Notes: a model not told the origin generated them from the letters alone. A stretch of 64,000 bases of DNA from Volutella citrinella (GCA_034401135.1 JAWZSP010000005.1:2356001-2420000); one strand, 5' to 3'; numbered from the stretch's first letter, positions 1 to 11,886 are shown. Translations and numbers: made by a program.

Positions 1-613
1 CAGTAGATTCCAACTCAGCCTCCTCAACTTCACCTCTCTCGCCGTCACGCTTCACGCCACGGAGCCGCTCAAGCAACGAGGTGAAGTCTTTTCGGAGCGC
101 ACTCTCTCACTACACCGTATAGGAGTCCAGAGACCTGCGCTCGTTCAATTAGTTCGTCCTCCCCCGGATTTATCTCTTTCTTTCAGCCCCTTCCATTCGC
201 GGCCCAGAGCCTCTCGGTCGCCTCGCGTTATACCTGCCCATCCTCCAACCTTCACGACATCGTCATCACCGCCCCTGCTCTTCGTCTTAGATCCTCCACT
301 TTCTATCTACATTTTTTTTTCTCTTTCTCTTGTCGCCCTCGGCCATCGTGTCGGGGCTTTCTTCCACTACCACTTTTTCTCAATCGCGCCTCGTTGGCAT
401 GCCTCCTCTTTGACTTTCCTCCCGACGACATTGTCATTTCTTCTTTATCCAGACCTTTCTCAGAACCATTTATCTAACCGCAATCATGTCGCCCTTCAAT
501 AGGCTCCGCCTCAAATCTGGCCTTATACGGCTTCCGACGAGATCTAAGAACAGGTCCTCTTGCGCCCGCGCATCCTGCAATTTGAATGCGCCGAGCTTGG
601 TCGATTGATTCCA
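1..613 (+). promoter_or_regulatory. Promoter and 5' leader of the ARS2-like gene
   Basis: The stretch is pyrimidine-rich (strongest about 140-330 and 380-450), as is usual for fungal promoters and transcription start regions. It carries two short upstream ORFs: a 4-codon one starting at 399, and a 40-codon one at 486-608 that stops 5 nt before the main ATG at 614. I see no other gene here. A leader intron cannot be excluded. Confidence 0.5.
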
Positions 614-3378
614 ATGGATTCTTACACGTCCTTCCGAGACCCTTCCGCCCGTTCTCCTGAACGGAACTGGAACCGAGACGATTCGAGAACCAGAGAGGAC
701 CGACCGGATGCCTTTTACCGTGGCAGGTCTCCAGGTAAGATCTATTGATATATCTCCATGATCGCCCTGCGAGGTCTTGGACATCGCGGGTGTAGCTGCT
801 CTAGCCAGGACAAACCTCTAACAAACTGCTGTCAGGCCATGAACGCCGAGATCGGCGACGGTCTCGTTCACCTGCTGCTGTCGATAGATATGAGCCGCGT
901 TCCCGTCGCGATGACCGCGACCGAGATGATCGTCGTCGGATAGGATCGCCACCTGCCAATATCGATCGATATGTTCCAGGTCAAGACAATGCTTCATCTG
1001 GGGGCATGACTATAAATCCTCTCACGGACCCCGTCAAGCTCTCCTACCAGGTTGGGTTCTCCTATTTTGGAGAGTGGTGGAGAATGAATGAGAAGATTAA
1101 GGAAGACAGAGAGCGCGCCCGTACTGGACGTCGCCGCGAGCCTGAAAGGGCGCGTGGGCCCAAGGAGGCCCAAGAGGAACGCGAAAAGGAGAAGGCCAAA
1201 ATCCAGGCGGCCTATGATGCTTATAAGGAGGAGCTTCAGGCCAAAATGGCCCGGGCTTTCGTTTCTGAACACAACAAAGAGCAGTGGTTCAAGGAGCGAT
1301 ACGTTCCAGAGATTCGAGACGAATTTCGAGGGAAGTTGAACGAGTTCCGGCGGGGCGCGTACTCGCAATGGGAGCAAGATCTCGAGTCCGGCACCTTCGA
1401 TGATTTCTCCTTGGAAGGTCTCCCAAAGAGCGAAAGCAATGGGGCGGGCGGTTCAGTCGAGAAAGAAGAAGGCGAAGCGACTGCCGCGAACGAGATCCTG
1501 GGAGTTGGCGATCTCGTGCCAGCTAACGGTGCGGACATCCGTGACGAGAACCAATTCCAGCCAACTCTCCTCATCAAGACCATTGCACCACATGTTAGCC
1601 GCCAGAACCTCGAGGCCTTTTGCAAGGAGCATCTCGGCGAGGAAGAGGGCGGCTTCAAGTGGCTCTCGCTATCTGACCCAAACCCAAGCAAAAGATACCA
1701 CCGTATTGGCTGGGTGATGCTGCATCCCTCCTCGGACACTTCGCTCCCTGCTGATCGTGCCGATCCCAAGGATGAGGACGGTGATGAGCCGATAGCATCG
1801 CCTCGGCCCGTATCCACCGCTGAGAAAGCGCTAGATGCAATCAATGGCAAGACAGTTAAGGATGAGGTGCGAGGCGACTTCGTGTGCCACGTGGGCGTTC
1901 ACAGCCCTCCCCAGCACCCAAGAAAGAAGGCGCTTTGGGACCTATTTTCCGCCCCAGAACGCATTGACAAGGACCTACTCTTAGTCCAGCGCATCGTCAA
2001 CAAATTCGAGGAGGACTTTGGCTCTGATTTCCAGGCGACTCTTAAGATTGAGGAAAAGGTTGAGGAGCTGAGGAATTCCGGCCAGCTTCAGCCCGCCGTC
2101 ATCCCAGCCCCTGCGAAGAAGGTCAAGAAGACCCGAGAGGTTGGAATGGACGAAGCCATGGATGACGATGAAGAAGGCGCTGTGGATGAGGAAGAGGAGG
2201 AAGAGGGTGCCGTGGATGACGAGGAAGTGGATGACGAGGAGCTCCTGGCCAAGAAGAAGCAGCTGGATCTTCTCATTGAATACTTGCGCCGAGTCTTCAA
2301 CTTCTGCTTCTTCTGCGTCTTTGAGAGCGACTCCATTCATGAGCTGACTCGAAAGTGTCCTGGAGGACACCTGCGCCGACCTCGCGCAACACTGTCGTCA
2401 GCTGCAAAGGCGGTAGCACGGGCAAGTGCCAATGGCGAGCCATTCCCGGGCAAGAAGCGCCCCGAGGCGGGAGACGAGGCCGAGGGTGAGGCTGCCGATG
2501 GAGAAAAGAAGTTTCGCGGTACCTCGAGCAAGAGCGAGCAGCAGCTTTTGCGGGCATACAACTGGGTCAAGACCTTTGAGGACAAGCTCACGCAGATCCT
2601 CGAACCTCAGTCCGCTGATATTCGCAAACTAGGCGGCCGCCCTATTGAGGAAGCAGTCGAGGAGGAGCTTTCAAAGCACGTCAAGCAAGAAGATGAACAT
2701 AAGTGGAGGTGCAAGGTTCCAGACTGCACGAAGCTGTTCAAGGAGGAACACTTCTGGCGGAAGCATGTCGAAAAGCGTCATGGCGAATGGGTAGATGCCA
2801 TGAAGCAAGAGGTAGGTCTTCTGATCTCAATGTCGCAAGGCATCCTTCTCTTGGACTCACGTCACTGACCATTTTTCTAGTTTGAACTGATCAACTCTTA
2901 TGTCATGGACCCTGCCCACATTGCACCGTCTAGGACCGACGCGAACTCCAATGGGCATTTCCCACCAGCCAATGGCCAGTCTACGACAGGAACCCCTCGT
3001 GGCTTCAATCTTCAAAACTTCGCCATGAACGGCATGATGGGGATGCCGGGCTTCCCGATGACTGCTGGAGCCTTCCCTCCCCTATTTGCTGGTATGCAAA
3101 CGGGTGGCTGGAACCCCATGGGCGATGACCGCTCCGGTGGCCCTATCCGCCGTGGTGGCATGTCTGGTAACCGCGGGCAGCATCGATCTGGGCCTTATGA
3201 CCGTCGCGGAGGCGGTCGTTGGGATGGAGGCCGGAACCGCGTGGGCGGCTCCCGCTGGGGCGACGGCGCTGGTGGCGCTGCTGGAGGACCCCGGGAAGCC
3301 GTCCAAGGCCGCAGCTTGAAGAGCTACGAGGACTTGGATCAAGTTTCCGGTGGCGGGGGCGGCGAGCTTAACTACTAG
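614..3378 (+). CDS. ARS2/SERRATE-like C2H2 zinc-finger protein
   Basis: Three exons: 614-734, 836-2811 and 2881-3378, giving 864 residues. The introns have GTAAGA and GTAGGT donors and AG acceptors. The N-terminus is Arg/Asp/Ser-rich. Next comes the conserved ARS2 region beginning around YFGEWWR, which continues as charged helix. An acidic Asp/Glu loop follows near codons 460-490. A single zinc finger near codon 680 reads WRCKVPDC...H...H, and the C-terminus is Gly/Arg-rich. This order matches the metazoan ARS2, plant SERRATE and fission yeast Pir2 family, which links the nuclear cap-binding complex to RNA processing and decay. ATG 614 was chosen because splicing from it gives a continuous RS/RD-rich N-terminus. 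The family call is firm; the specific role in this fungus is inferred. Confidence 0.88.
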
Positions 3379-3900
3379 GTTGCTGGTATGGAATCTCGAT
3401 TGGCTGAAAGAAACGAGAACAGAACTGGTTTTATCCGGGAATCGCAACGCAACGCAAAGTATGCTTCATTTGGGCGGCCAAGAGCCAGTGTAGAATAGGG
3501 ATCAACAATTGCGATCTTTTTGGGACTTGTTCGCAGTATCTAGGGAAAATATGTTTGTTTGACTTAAAGGGTGTTGAATTTGTGTGTCTCCAGCCAGTGT
3601 TCTATTTCAGTGAAGCATTTGCATAATTCTGCCCTTCTTATTCGGTGTCGACGAGGTCACTGGACAGACGGAGTTCTCGTGCCTCTGGCCAGAAGTGGCG
3701 GCAGAGATGATAGTCGAGAGATATCGGCCAGAGTGTGGCTGGTGTGGGTCAAGTACAGCCAATTGCAGCGTGCGATAAGACATTTTTGATGGTCGTCTCC
3801 CCCACCGCCCACCTTTTTTTCCCATCGATTCTGCAACTCTAGACCGGGAAACCCATCGACCCGGGCGCGCATTCGCTTTCTCCCTGCTCAACTTGCGAAA
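3379..3900. other. Intergenic: ARS2 3' region and PXR1 promoter
   Basis: Short ORFs on both strands here (for example 3607-3891 minus) have no recognisable protein features. The last 100 bases are pyrimidine-rich, as expected just upstream of PXR1. No RNA gene was seen. Confidence 0.5.
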
Positions 3901-5077
3901 ATGGGTCTCTTACAGGAGAATAAGCGGTACGAGTGACTCTCCGGGATTCTACGTATAGAGGTGGGCTAACGCATGCCAAATAGAAAGAGCAGGATCAACA
4001 AGGATCCCAACAACACGAAATGGACTCGAGACACGACGACGTTCGGCCAGAAGATCCTACGAGCGCAAGGGTGGGAGCCAGGACAGTTTCTCGGTGCTCA
4101 AGATGCTGCGCATTCGGAACTGCACACGGCAGCTAATGCATCATACATCCGGGTCGCTTTGAAGGACGACATGAAGGGTCTTGGGTTCAGCAGGTCCAAG
4201 GAAGACGAGGTTACAGGCCTGGACGTTTTCCAAGACCTTCTGAGCCGTCTGAACGGAAAAACAGACGATGCTATCGAGGAGGATCAACAGGCACGACTCG
4301 CTGTCAAGACCAACTACTACGTGGAGCAACGATACGGACCCATGCGTTTCGTTCGAGGTGGCCTCCTTGTCGGCGACGAGCTCAGGGAGTGCAAGGACGT
4401 CGAGGAAAGCGCCCCTAGCGACTCGGCCAAGGACGAGGAGGGAGATGTCGATATGGAGGCGGAAGTTCCCAAGAAATCCAAGAAGGAGAAAAAGTCCAAG
4501 AAGCGAAAGGCCAGCCATGACGACGATGACGACGACGATGTGAGCGACGCTTCCAACCGAGACTCTGATTCCAAGAGCAAAAAGCGACGGAAGGAGGACC
4601 GCAAGGCATCGGATGAGGCCACCTCGGACGACGACAGCAAGAGCAGGAAGAAGGAGAAGAAGTCCAAAAAGGAAAGGTCTAAGTCCCGTGAGGAGTCGGA
4701 GGACGACAAGGTGAGGGACTCGAAGAAGTCGAAGAAGGACAAGAAAGAAAAGAAGGACAAGAAGGAGAAGAAGAAGCGAAGAAAGGAGGCCACAACAGAC
4801 CCAGAGAGCGCCTCGAGCACGCAGGAGTCGACACCAGCACTCTCGGCACCAGGCACCGGCACGTCTACTCCCAGCGGAACAGGCGCCTCGACACCGCGGG
4901 GAAGCCGAAACTTCGTGCGGTCGCGGTTCATCGCACAGAAGAGGCAGGCTGTTCTGGACACCAAGGCGTTGAACCAGGTACGGGCCATTTCTACACTCAT
5001 TGCTCTCCCGCCGCTTGTGGTTGGTGTTGTCAAGTGTGTGCTAACTCAGGTGGCAGATTTTCATGGTCAAGGCATAA
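3901..5077 (+). CDS. PXR1: PXR1/Gno1 G-patch protein, rRNA processing and telomerase regulator
   Basis: Exons 3901-3926, 3984-4977 and 5057-5077 encode 346 residues. The tiny first exon gives MGLLQENKR. The second carries the G-patch (KDPNNTKWTRDTTTFGQKIL, then GWEPGQFLGAQD). The last exon encodes only IFMVKA, the conserved end of fungal PXR1 proteins. After the G-patch there is a conserved block (YYVEQRYGPMRFVRGG), then a long Lys/Glu/Asp/Ser-rich tail with KKSKK and KKEKKD repeats. Known family role: PXR1 activates the helicase Prp43 in nucleolar pre-rRNA processing and restrains telomerase. Reading through the last donor gives a false longer ORF ending at 5082; the spliced end is preferred for its match to the family. 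Confidence 0.95.
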
Positions 5078-5829
5078 ACTAAAAGCGAAGCTCTGGTATT
5101 TTGCACGAGTCTCTTTTTTTTTTCCCTTTCTTTTTTGTTGGCTCTGATTTCTTTGTCTGTTTGGAAGCAAAAGCGAGGCAGCACAAAGTCCATTACCTAC
5201 ATATACCAAGGTATAGAACGGAGGGTCTAGGCGGTTCTAGATCAGGTTTTCCAGTGTCTCGCTTCATAGACACGCACTGTATACAGGCCATGGCTGGAGT
5301 TTTTTCTCTCTCTTTTTACTGGTCGGGATTGGGTGCTTTCATTGTTGGGCTGGTCTCCGAGTGGGAGAGAGACACCTCGCGAGCTGAAGGTTCAGGCTAA
5401 GCCGGCCACCGAATCAATGGCTAGGCTGAAGTGGGTTCCTGATGATCACGTCGCTGACGACGTCACCTCGGGAAGCTTGGGATCGCGAGCTCACACCACC
5501 CGGTGTCAAGAGAGTCTGCCCCTCGGGCCTGATTGATGCGATTGTGGTGTTTTATTGCTACAGTCTGCGGCGAGCCTTGCCTCGGTGATGTTACGCCCCG
5601 AGCCAGCTTCGGGGACGTCGGCGACACGCCGTTCAATGATAATACACAGTTCTCAATTCAGGTTTCCCATATTCCATCGCCCATGTTCCCCCCTTCACGA
5701 TATTCATCATTGCGCTGGGCTTACTTGCTAGCGTTCCTGCCGAAGTTGCTGCGACGAGAGTCTCACGTTAGCCATGTAATAATGCCATCGTCTGGAGACC
5801 AAAGGGTGCGAGGGGCGAGGGGGGCGACG
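5078..5829. other. Intergenic between convergent genes
   Basis: This is the 3' flank of PXR1 and of the minus-strand small gene. It has T-rich tracts near 5110-5150. Its short ORFs (5101-5400, 5533-5835) show no recognisable domain. No RNA gene was seen. Confidence 0.45.
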
Positions 5830-6153
5830 TCATGACAGGACGTACTTGTGGAAGAACTGGCTGAACATTCCTCCCTTGACCTGCTGGTCGGACATGCTGG
5901 CGCGGCGGACGGCATTGGCATCGCCGGTTCGCTTCTGTTCCGTCAGGCCAGCGAAGGCGGGCATCCATCCGGAGCTGCTCTGTACGAGGGGGTCATGGTT
6001 AGCAAGAGGACGATACAGGGTCTGGTGTCCGGTCCGAGGGGAAGGGGGAAGTGCAATAGGTGCCGGATACGTGTAGGGATGAGACGGATAAGACGAGCGT
6101 ACCCTGCGGCGAGTCGAGGCCGTGTTGTCAGTCTGGGGGGGTTCGTTGTTCAT
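5830..6153 (-). CDS. Small unknown protein, 66 residues
   Basis: Two exons on the minus strand, 6153-6103 and 5979-5830, are joined by a 123-nt intron. The donor is GTACGC, the acceptor ACAG, and a CTAAC branch motif lies near the acceptor. The product starts MNNEPPQTDNTASTRRR, continues SSSGWMPAFAGLTEQKR, and ends HKYVLS. The C-terminal half (a Gly-Trp-Met core, an ARRAS-type Arg/Ser stretch, GGMFSQFFHKY) has the look of a conserved small fungal protein. No signal peptide or membrane segment is visible. I do not recognise the family. The intron is a whole number of codons without a stop, so an unspliced message would encode a 107-residue form from the same ATG. Confidence 0.6.
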   Translation of the reverse strand: MNNEPPQTDNTASTRRRVRSSYPSHPYTYPAPIALPPSPRTGHQTLYRPLANHDPLVQSSSGWMPAFAGLTEQKRTGDANAVRRASMSDQQVKGGMFSQFFHKYVLS

Positions 6154-8171
6154 GATGGCGGAGTGGGCGATATCAGCAAGTTGTGTCACTTGGGTGTGGT
6201 TTGCGAGGCGAGGAGGTCTTGAGCTGGGATTTATGTATCGCTTCTGCCCGAGGAACGAGACAGTTGGAAGTAGGAGGGAAGAGAGGACAGGGCTTGCTCT
6301 AGACTGGGCTTGGTTCATTTATATGCTTCCCGCCCATCATCGCCTCGATCCAGTTCAAGCCCTAGCTCCCCTCGACAGCGGGCGAACCATGTGCCTCCCT
6401 GCCACTCTTGTCTTACCAATCAGCCATCGGTAGGTCCCAGTCCTCGGTGTGGTATGGTCTCAAACCATGGCGTACTGTGCCATCAACGGGTACATCCATA
6501 CATGGCGACGGCTACAACCACATGGCTTCCCTTCTCCCCCGTCTGTCCTTTCCATATCCATTCCCCGTGTCCAACAACAAGCAAGACTGCATTTCTTCTC
6601 TACCACAAACTTCCTGCACTGGCCGTGGAATCGACGAGGAGGGTACCCTCAGATGCTACTCCCAGGTGTGTCAATGGGGGGGAAAGGGTCCAAGTGACCT
6701 CTGTACCCCAGCTTGCCCCGCGCTGGCGCATGGCCGTGGCGCTGGCGCTGGCCGTGGCGGCGGCCAATCCTTTGGGAGTCGATCGGCATGTTGGCAGCTG
6801 GATGGGTGACTTAACTGAAGCGTAGAGACGGCACAGCTTGCGGGCGGCCTTCCAGGATCGCGACGGAGGGTGGAATGGACAAGGGCGATGGAAGAGCTTT
6901 GGTGCCCATTATTGAGCTTGACGCACATCACACTGGCTGATGCCGATGCTGGACGGACACATCCATCATCGACAATCAGTCAATTATGCTTGTTCCAGCA
7001 GAAACATTAGGACGTAGCTGTATGCACCTAGCGCCGGTGTGCCATGAGCTTCCCCGCAGTTTTGTCCTGGGATGCCCGGCATGTGTCCTGGCATCATCCA
7101 CGCAGCCCGTTGATCTCTTCGCTTATCACACCACCCAAGAGCTCCTGATTACGACTGTACTATGTGCACTACTGTAGGCGCTTCGAGCACAGCGCCGTCG
7201 TTCATTGGCGCACGCAAGGCACCTTACTTGCGGAGTCGCGGCTGGGGGAGGAAGGGGGAGGCCGGGGGAGGCGGGGAGGGTGTTCCTGGTGCCGCATACC
7301 TGCTGCAGGCAACTGAGACCGTTGGAAACCTGACCCGCGACTGCACAGGAGGTGGGCGATGCTGTGCTGCACATCCATGATCCCTTCAAACGCTCTGGCG
7401 CTGTTGGCGGGCGTGACGCCGATGTCCGACGCTGCTCGATGACGGAGCTGAGGGGCCCCCCATAGCGGGTCATGATGCCGGTGGGGCCGCCCGCACGGCG
7501 CCGGAATACAGCGACATAAGCAGCGGGGCGCGCCGTGCGAGCTGCTGCGCAATACTGCAGTCTGCATACAGTGCGTCGGGTGGTGTGCGTGCTCCTCGAC
7601 TGCTTGCAGCATGGTGCGTGTCAGTGCAAGAGACACCCTGGAAGGACATGGCATGGGGGGAAGTGCCCCGCGATGGCCGCCCAAGACAACTGCCGATGGC
7701 ATCACGCCGATGCTGCCCGCACCATCGGCGGCCAATTGAGTTCCCGTCCGGCCCAAGCAGCACACGCGACTCTGGGACGGCCCTGAAAGTCAATGCGGAA
7801 GATGCGAGCGACGGCAGTGCACTAATGGTAGTAGTGATTACGGGGTGTCTCAAGAAGACTAGGGACATTACAGACTCTGAATACAGCCAAGTACATACTA
7901 TACACGGAACGGACACTTAACGCAGAGGGGGAGACGTGTGACACACAACCCATGTCAACAGAATACTCGTCAATTCGTGCCTCTTTATTCCTTCTTGCTT
8001 TCTAGTTTTTTGAGTTGTTGGTGAAATATCACACTTCCTCTGCTCGTGACATTGCATCCCTCATCATGGCCCATTTCTCATTCCGCGTGATGCTCCCCTT
8101 CTACACATCATCACCGTCCTTGTCGTAGCATCTAACCAGAGCTCCGCGCAAATCTATCATAGCCATCCGCT
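6154..8171. other. Gene-poor stretch of about 2 kb
   Basis: GC-rich sequence with overlapping ORFs of 60-190 codons on both strands, the largest being 7202-7765 minus. None shows a domain, a sensible start or an intron pattern. It includes the promoter of the small minus-strand gene (just above 6153) and the 3' flank of the PheRS alpha gene (8000-8171). I see no RNA gene or repeat family. Confidence 0.4.
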
Positions 8172-9788
8172 CTATTCCTTCTCCAGCCGCACCGCAGGGT
8201 TCCTCTCGATGAAGTTGAGATCCACCTTGTGGCCCAGGAGCTCGCGGATGTTGGAGATCTTGTACTTGATCATGGTGGGTCGCTCGAGGCTGAGACCCCA
8301 GCCAAAGACACGCATGTCCTTGGGAAGACCCATGGGCTCCAGCATCTCTGGTCGGAACATGCCGCTGTTTCCAATCTCCACCAGCTTGCCCAGGCCCTCG
8401 TGGTAGCTGAAAATCTCCATGCTAGGCTCTGTGTATGGGTTGTACGCCGGCTTGAACTTGAGGTTCGTGATGCCCATCTTGTTGAAGAAGACCTCCATAA
8501 ACTCCATCAGGCCACCCAGCGTCAGCCCGTAGTCGGCGATCACGCCCTCCACCTGGTGGAACTCAGCCAAGTGCGTCGCGTCCACCGTCTCGTTTCGGAA
8601 GACACGGTCGATGGAGAAGTATCGCGCAGGGGGCGGTCGGCCATCGGGGCCCTTCTTGGCCGCAAGCTTGTATAGCATTGCCGTCGAGATGGCCGTCGTG
8701 TGTGTTCGCAGCACCAGTTTCGTCGCCTCCTCTTCCGCCCACGGATATCGATAACCAATCGATCCGTACTTTCCGTTCTGATGCACCTGTCGGATGTTCT
8801 CCCAGTACTCCTCCGTGTTCTGGCCTTCCACCTCAGCGCGAGGCCTGTCCGCCACCTTGGGGTCGGAGATGTAGAAGGTGTCCTGTAGATCGCGGGCAGG
8901 GTGCTGCTGGGGGACGAAGAGGGTGTCGAAGTTCCAGAAGCCAGTCTCGACGAACTTGTTGGTGGGCATCTCCTCGAAGCCCATTTCGAAGAAGATCTGG
9001 CGGAACTCTTGTCGCACCTTGTTCAGGGGGTGCAGCGCACCGGCGTTCTGGTCAGAGCCGAGGGCCTTGAAGTTGTAAGGCTTGAAGTTGGCAGTCTTCC
9101 ATGAGCCCGAAGCGATCATGTCGGCTGTCAAATCCGTCTCCTCCTTCTGGATCTCCAGGGCAAACTTGGGGCCCTTTGTGAACTTGTAGCTGATGATCTT
9201 CTGCATCTTGACGAGTTTACGCTTGCGCAGGTCGGTCAATATCTTGGCATCGTGGGTCTTGGTCTCCTTGATCTGCTGCAGTTGCGCTCGGGTGACATCC
9301 TGGATCGACTCGGCCTGTATGATTCGGGTGAGCAGTTAGAGAGCCGTCTCTGACTATATCGAGGGGGTGCTTAGATGGCGACAGGCACTCACAGCGGCGA
9401 CGAACTTGCCGTCCTTGCTCTTGGAGATCCACTTCTCCTTGAAGGCCTTGCCGTGACCAACCTTGGTAACAGTCTTGTCGCCAATGGCCGACTCAAGCTC
9501 CTTGAGGGTCAACCCCTCCACGGCGGCTCGCAGGGCCTCAAAGACACGGGCCTCGTGGCTACCGTGGGCGGCAATCTGCTCGGCTTCGGGCTCTAGGAGA
9601 GCCTCCTCTCGGTCAATGGTCTCGTAGGCGACCATGGATCGCGAGGCGAGACGGTCGAGGGCGGCCTTGACATCCTGGAAGGCGATGGTGGGGAAGGCCT
9701 CGGAGGACAGGAGGGGGCTGTTCTCGGACAGGGCGTGCAAGATCTGGATGGCAAGGTCGCCCGAGGGAGCAGAGCTCGGGGCCGACAT
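8172..9788 (-). CDS. FRS2: Cytosolic phenylalanyl-tRNA synthetase alpha subunit
   Basis: Exons 9788-9393 and 9314-8172 (GTGAGT donor, ACAG acceptor) give 512 residues, close to the yeast subunit. The N-terminal third carries the winged-helix-like domains typical of the eukaryotic alpha subunit. The C-terminal two thirds form the class II catalytic core: motif 2 [19 protein letters not shown] and motif 3 [14 protein letters not shown] are plain. The enzyme pairs with a beta subunit, not in this window, as an alpha2-beta2 complex that charges tRNA-Phe in the cytosol. It lies divergent from the DUF1746 gene with about 0.8 kb between them. Confidence 0.96.
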
Positions 9789-10593
9789 GGTGACAGGCGG
9801 GATGCGCTTCTGGGACGAAACTCGGCTGTCGCTTGGAGGGGGAGGGGGCGAGAAGGAGGCGGATCGTGTCTTTGCTGGTCAATTTTGAGTCACAGCCAAC
9901 ACCGCAAGCACTGACAGAAATTATCCCACCTCGCCCAAAAAGAAGCGGCGGCATGGCGGGGTACGTACCTTCGTACCTGGCAGTGGCTGCCCACCGCCTC
10001 AAGGGGAACCCGACGTCGGGGTGTGGCAAGTGCCCCGGAATTACTATATTCCCCATTCCACCACTGTAAAATCTAGCCACGGGTGCCACCCAAGGCCACC
10101 GCCAGCCTGGAAGGACCGAACTACAGGCCTGAGCCACAGCTATAGGAAGGAATCGTTAGGCGGCCCTCCGTTATAGCCCAGCTGTCAAGATACAGCGTAG
10201 ATCCAAATGGTGTAGGTGCTTCCGTCAGCCAGCCAGCCACCCAACCGTCCATCCTATCATGGGCGGGACCCAGTCGCAGACTCATCAGTGTCGTTGACAA
10301 CTCTCCACGCCTTGCTGTTTCCCGGTCTTCATACGCCCTCGCTAGATCATTTCATCCTTGTCCCCAACCCCCCTCCCATCCAGTGTCCCGCCACGCATTG
10401 CGTCTCGATCCGCAGCCAGCACCGCTCGCGAGCTGTTTTGAATCTCCATCACCTCATCTCTCCCGCAAAGGCTGCGTCCCTCGGCGTCCCTCCCCCTCTA
10501 GGCCCATGACCCGCTCATGATCTGCCTGTGAGCCTGCTTCCATGCAGCTTCGGTCCGCTGCGCGTGCGAGCCAGCGGATGACGAGCTCCGAGA
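9789..10593. promoter_or_regulatory. Divergent promoter region, PheRS alpha and Dsc4-like gene
   Basis: This is the only sequence between two genes that start outward, at 9788 minus and 10594 plus, so it must hold both promoters. The right half, about 10210-10500, is pyrimidine-rich and fits the leader of the plus-strand gene. An upstream ORF begins at 10542. Confidence 0.5.
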
Positions 10594-10604
10594 ATGAGCA
10601 ATGA
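10542..10604 (+). promoter_or_regulatory. Upstream ORF overlapping the Dsc4-like start codon
   Basis: ATG at 10542 opens a 20-codon frame that stops with TGA at 10602-10604, past the main ATG at 10594 and in a different frame. If the message starts upstream of 10542, ribosomes translating this ORF would bypass the main start, so it would be expected to repress the gene. The transcript start is unknown. Confidence 0.5.
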
Positions 10605-11752
10605 CGCCTCATCGACCTCCGCCGCCCGGCTTGATGCCTCCCCTCCCCTCGAGCCCTCAAGCGCTCCCGCGCCGCCCGAGTTCGGCACCACCAGGTCGTC
10701 GCGGCGGCGCACCTCGTCGCACCCGCACCCCCCGCGCCGCAAAAAGAAGAAGAGCCGAAGGAAGCGCAATCCCGGCCTTGCCCGGAAGCTCGTGTTCATC
10801 ACCCATTTGCTCAAAAGCCTTGATACCCTTGTGTTTGCCGAGTTGAGCGCACTGTACTATATGGAGTATGCCGCAACCGCCTTGGGCTCGCCTGTGTTGC
10901 CATGCCTCCTTCTCGTGTGTGCTAACCAATGCATTGAATAGATGTTCTATGTTTCGATTTGCCCTTCGCGCCCTTGTCCAATATATGTACCTGACCCCCA
11001 AGGACGAGGCCTTCCCGTTCTTCATGCCAGCCAGCCGCAGCCATGTTATTCTCGTCCTCGTTCCAAACCTCATCTGTATGCTGCTGCATCTCTTTGGTTC
11101 TCTGCCAACCGGCCCGGACTACCATCGCGGCTACATGCATGGTGGTTTGATCATCGACTTTGTCGGCCAGAAACCACCGACGTGGCGGCTCTACTACATC
11201 CTAGCCGACATCTCGATATTCGTTGTCCAATTCCTCATGCTGACAATCCACACCGACCGCGAGAGGCTCCGAGTAACCCTCAAGACGTTCAAGCCCATGC
11301 TTTCTGACATTGTACGCGAGGTTCTCGAGACACCTACTCTGGAAGACCTCGATGCCGAAGAACGGGGTATCCCACGCGATATGGCGGATTTCCTATCTGC
11401 CGACGAGACCAATGACATGGAGATGCGCCCGCTCCGCCGTGGCGCTGCAAGTGATGGAGAGGAGGCAAATGATGCAGCAGAAGGCTCTTCAATACGCTCG
11501 GGGGCTAATTCCACGGCGGAAGAGCCGTCGGGCTCGAGATTACCCCTAGCAGACGCCATGAGCTCCGGCACTGGCATATTGGGCGAGTACCACGTCATTC
11601 ACTCCGCCCGTGTGGCTGCGACTGCTGTTGAAAGAACAACCGCACATTCTCTACGCACAATCGGATACAATGCTACTATGGCTGCCCTCGAAGCCCGTAG
11701 ACATGGGGTTCCTGCGCCGCCCCGAGGTGGCCAGCGGAGTACACGGGCTTAA
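10594..11752 (+). CDS. DUF1746 membrane protein, Dsc4-like subunit of the DSC E3 ligase
   Basis: Exons 10594-10865 and 10942-11752 encode 360 residues. The intron has a GTATGC donor and a CTAAC branch site at 10922. The first exon encodes a Ser/Pro-rich head, a basic run (RRKKKKSRRKRN) and a helix (LARKLVFITHLLKSLDTLVF). Across the junction comes LYYMECSMFRFALRAL. Hydrophobic segments follow, HVILVLVPNLICMLLHLFG and LADISIFVVQFLMLTI, separated by GPDYHRGYMHGGLIIDFVGQ. The C-terminal 170 residues are polar. This arrangement matches the fungal DUF1746 family, to which fission yeast Dsc4 belongs. Dsc4 is part of a Golgi ubiquitin ligase that activates SREBP under low sterol or oxygen. Family call is good; assignment to the Dsc complex is by family. 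Confidence 0.82.
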
Positions 11753-11886
11753 ACTGTATAAAATACAACTCAAGCGTTCACCATATGCACCGAGGGCTTG
11801 AGCCTTTTGCTGTCTATTTTTATCTTGCCTTGTGGCAGGTGATAATGTAACTCCTATTGACGCCAAAACCCGGTCGATGCCGCTCA

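Noticed and set aside
4317..5033. 238-codon Ser/Phe/Leu-rich minus-strand ORF
   Set aside because: Antisense to the Lys/Glu-rich tail of PXR1; low complexity explains the open frame.
5057..5082. Longer C-terminus for PXR1 ending at 5082
   Set aside because: It reads through a clear GTACGG...GGCAG intron. The spliced end IFMVKA matches the family.
7202..7765. 187-codon minus-strand ORF in a gene-poor stretch
   Set aside because: GC-rich sequence with several overlapping open frames; Pro/Arg/His/Cys-rich product without features.
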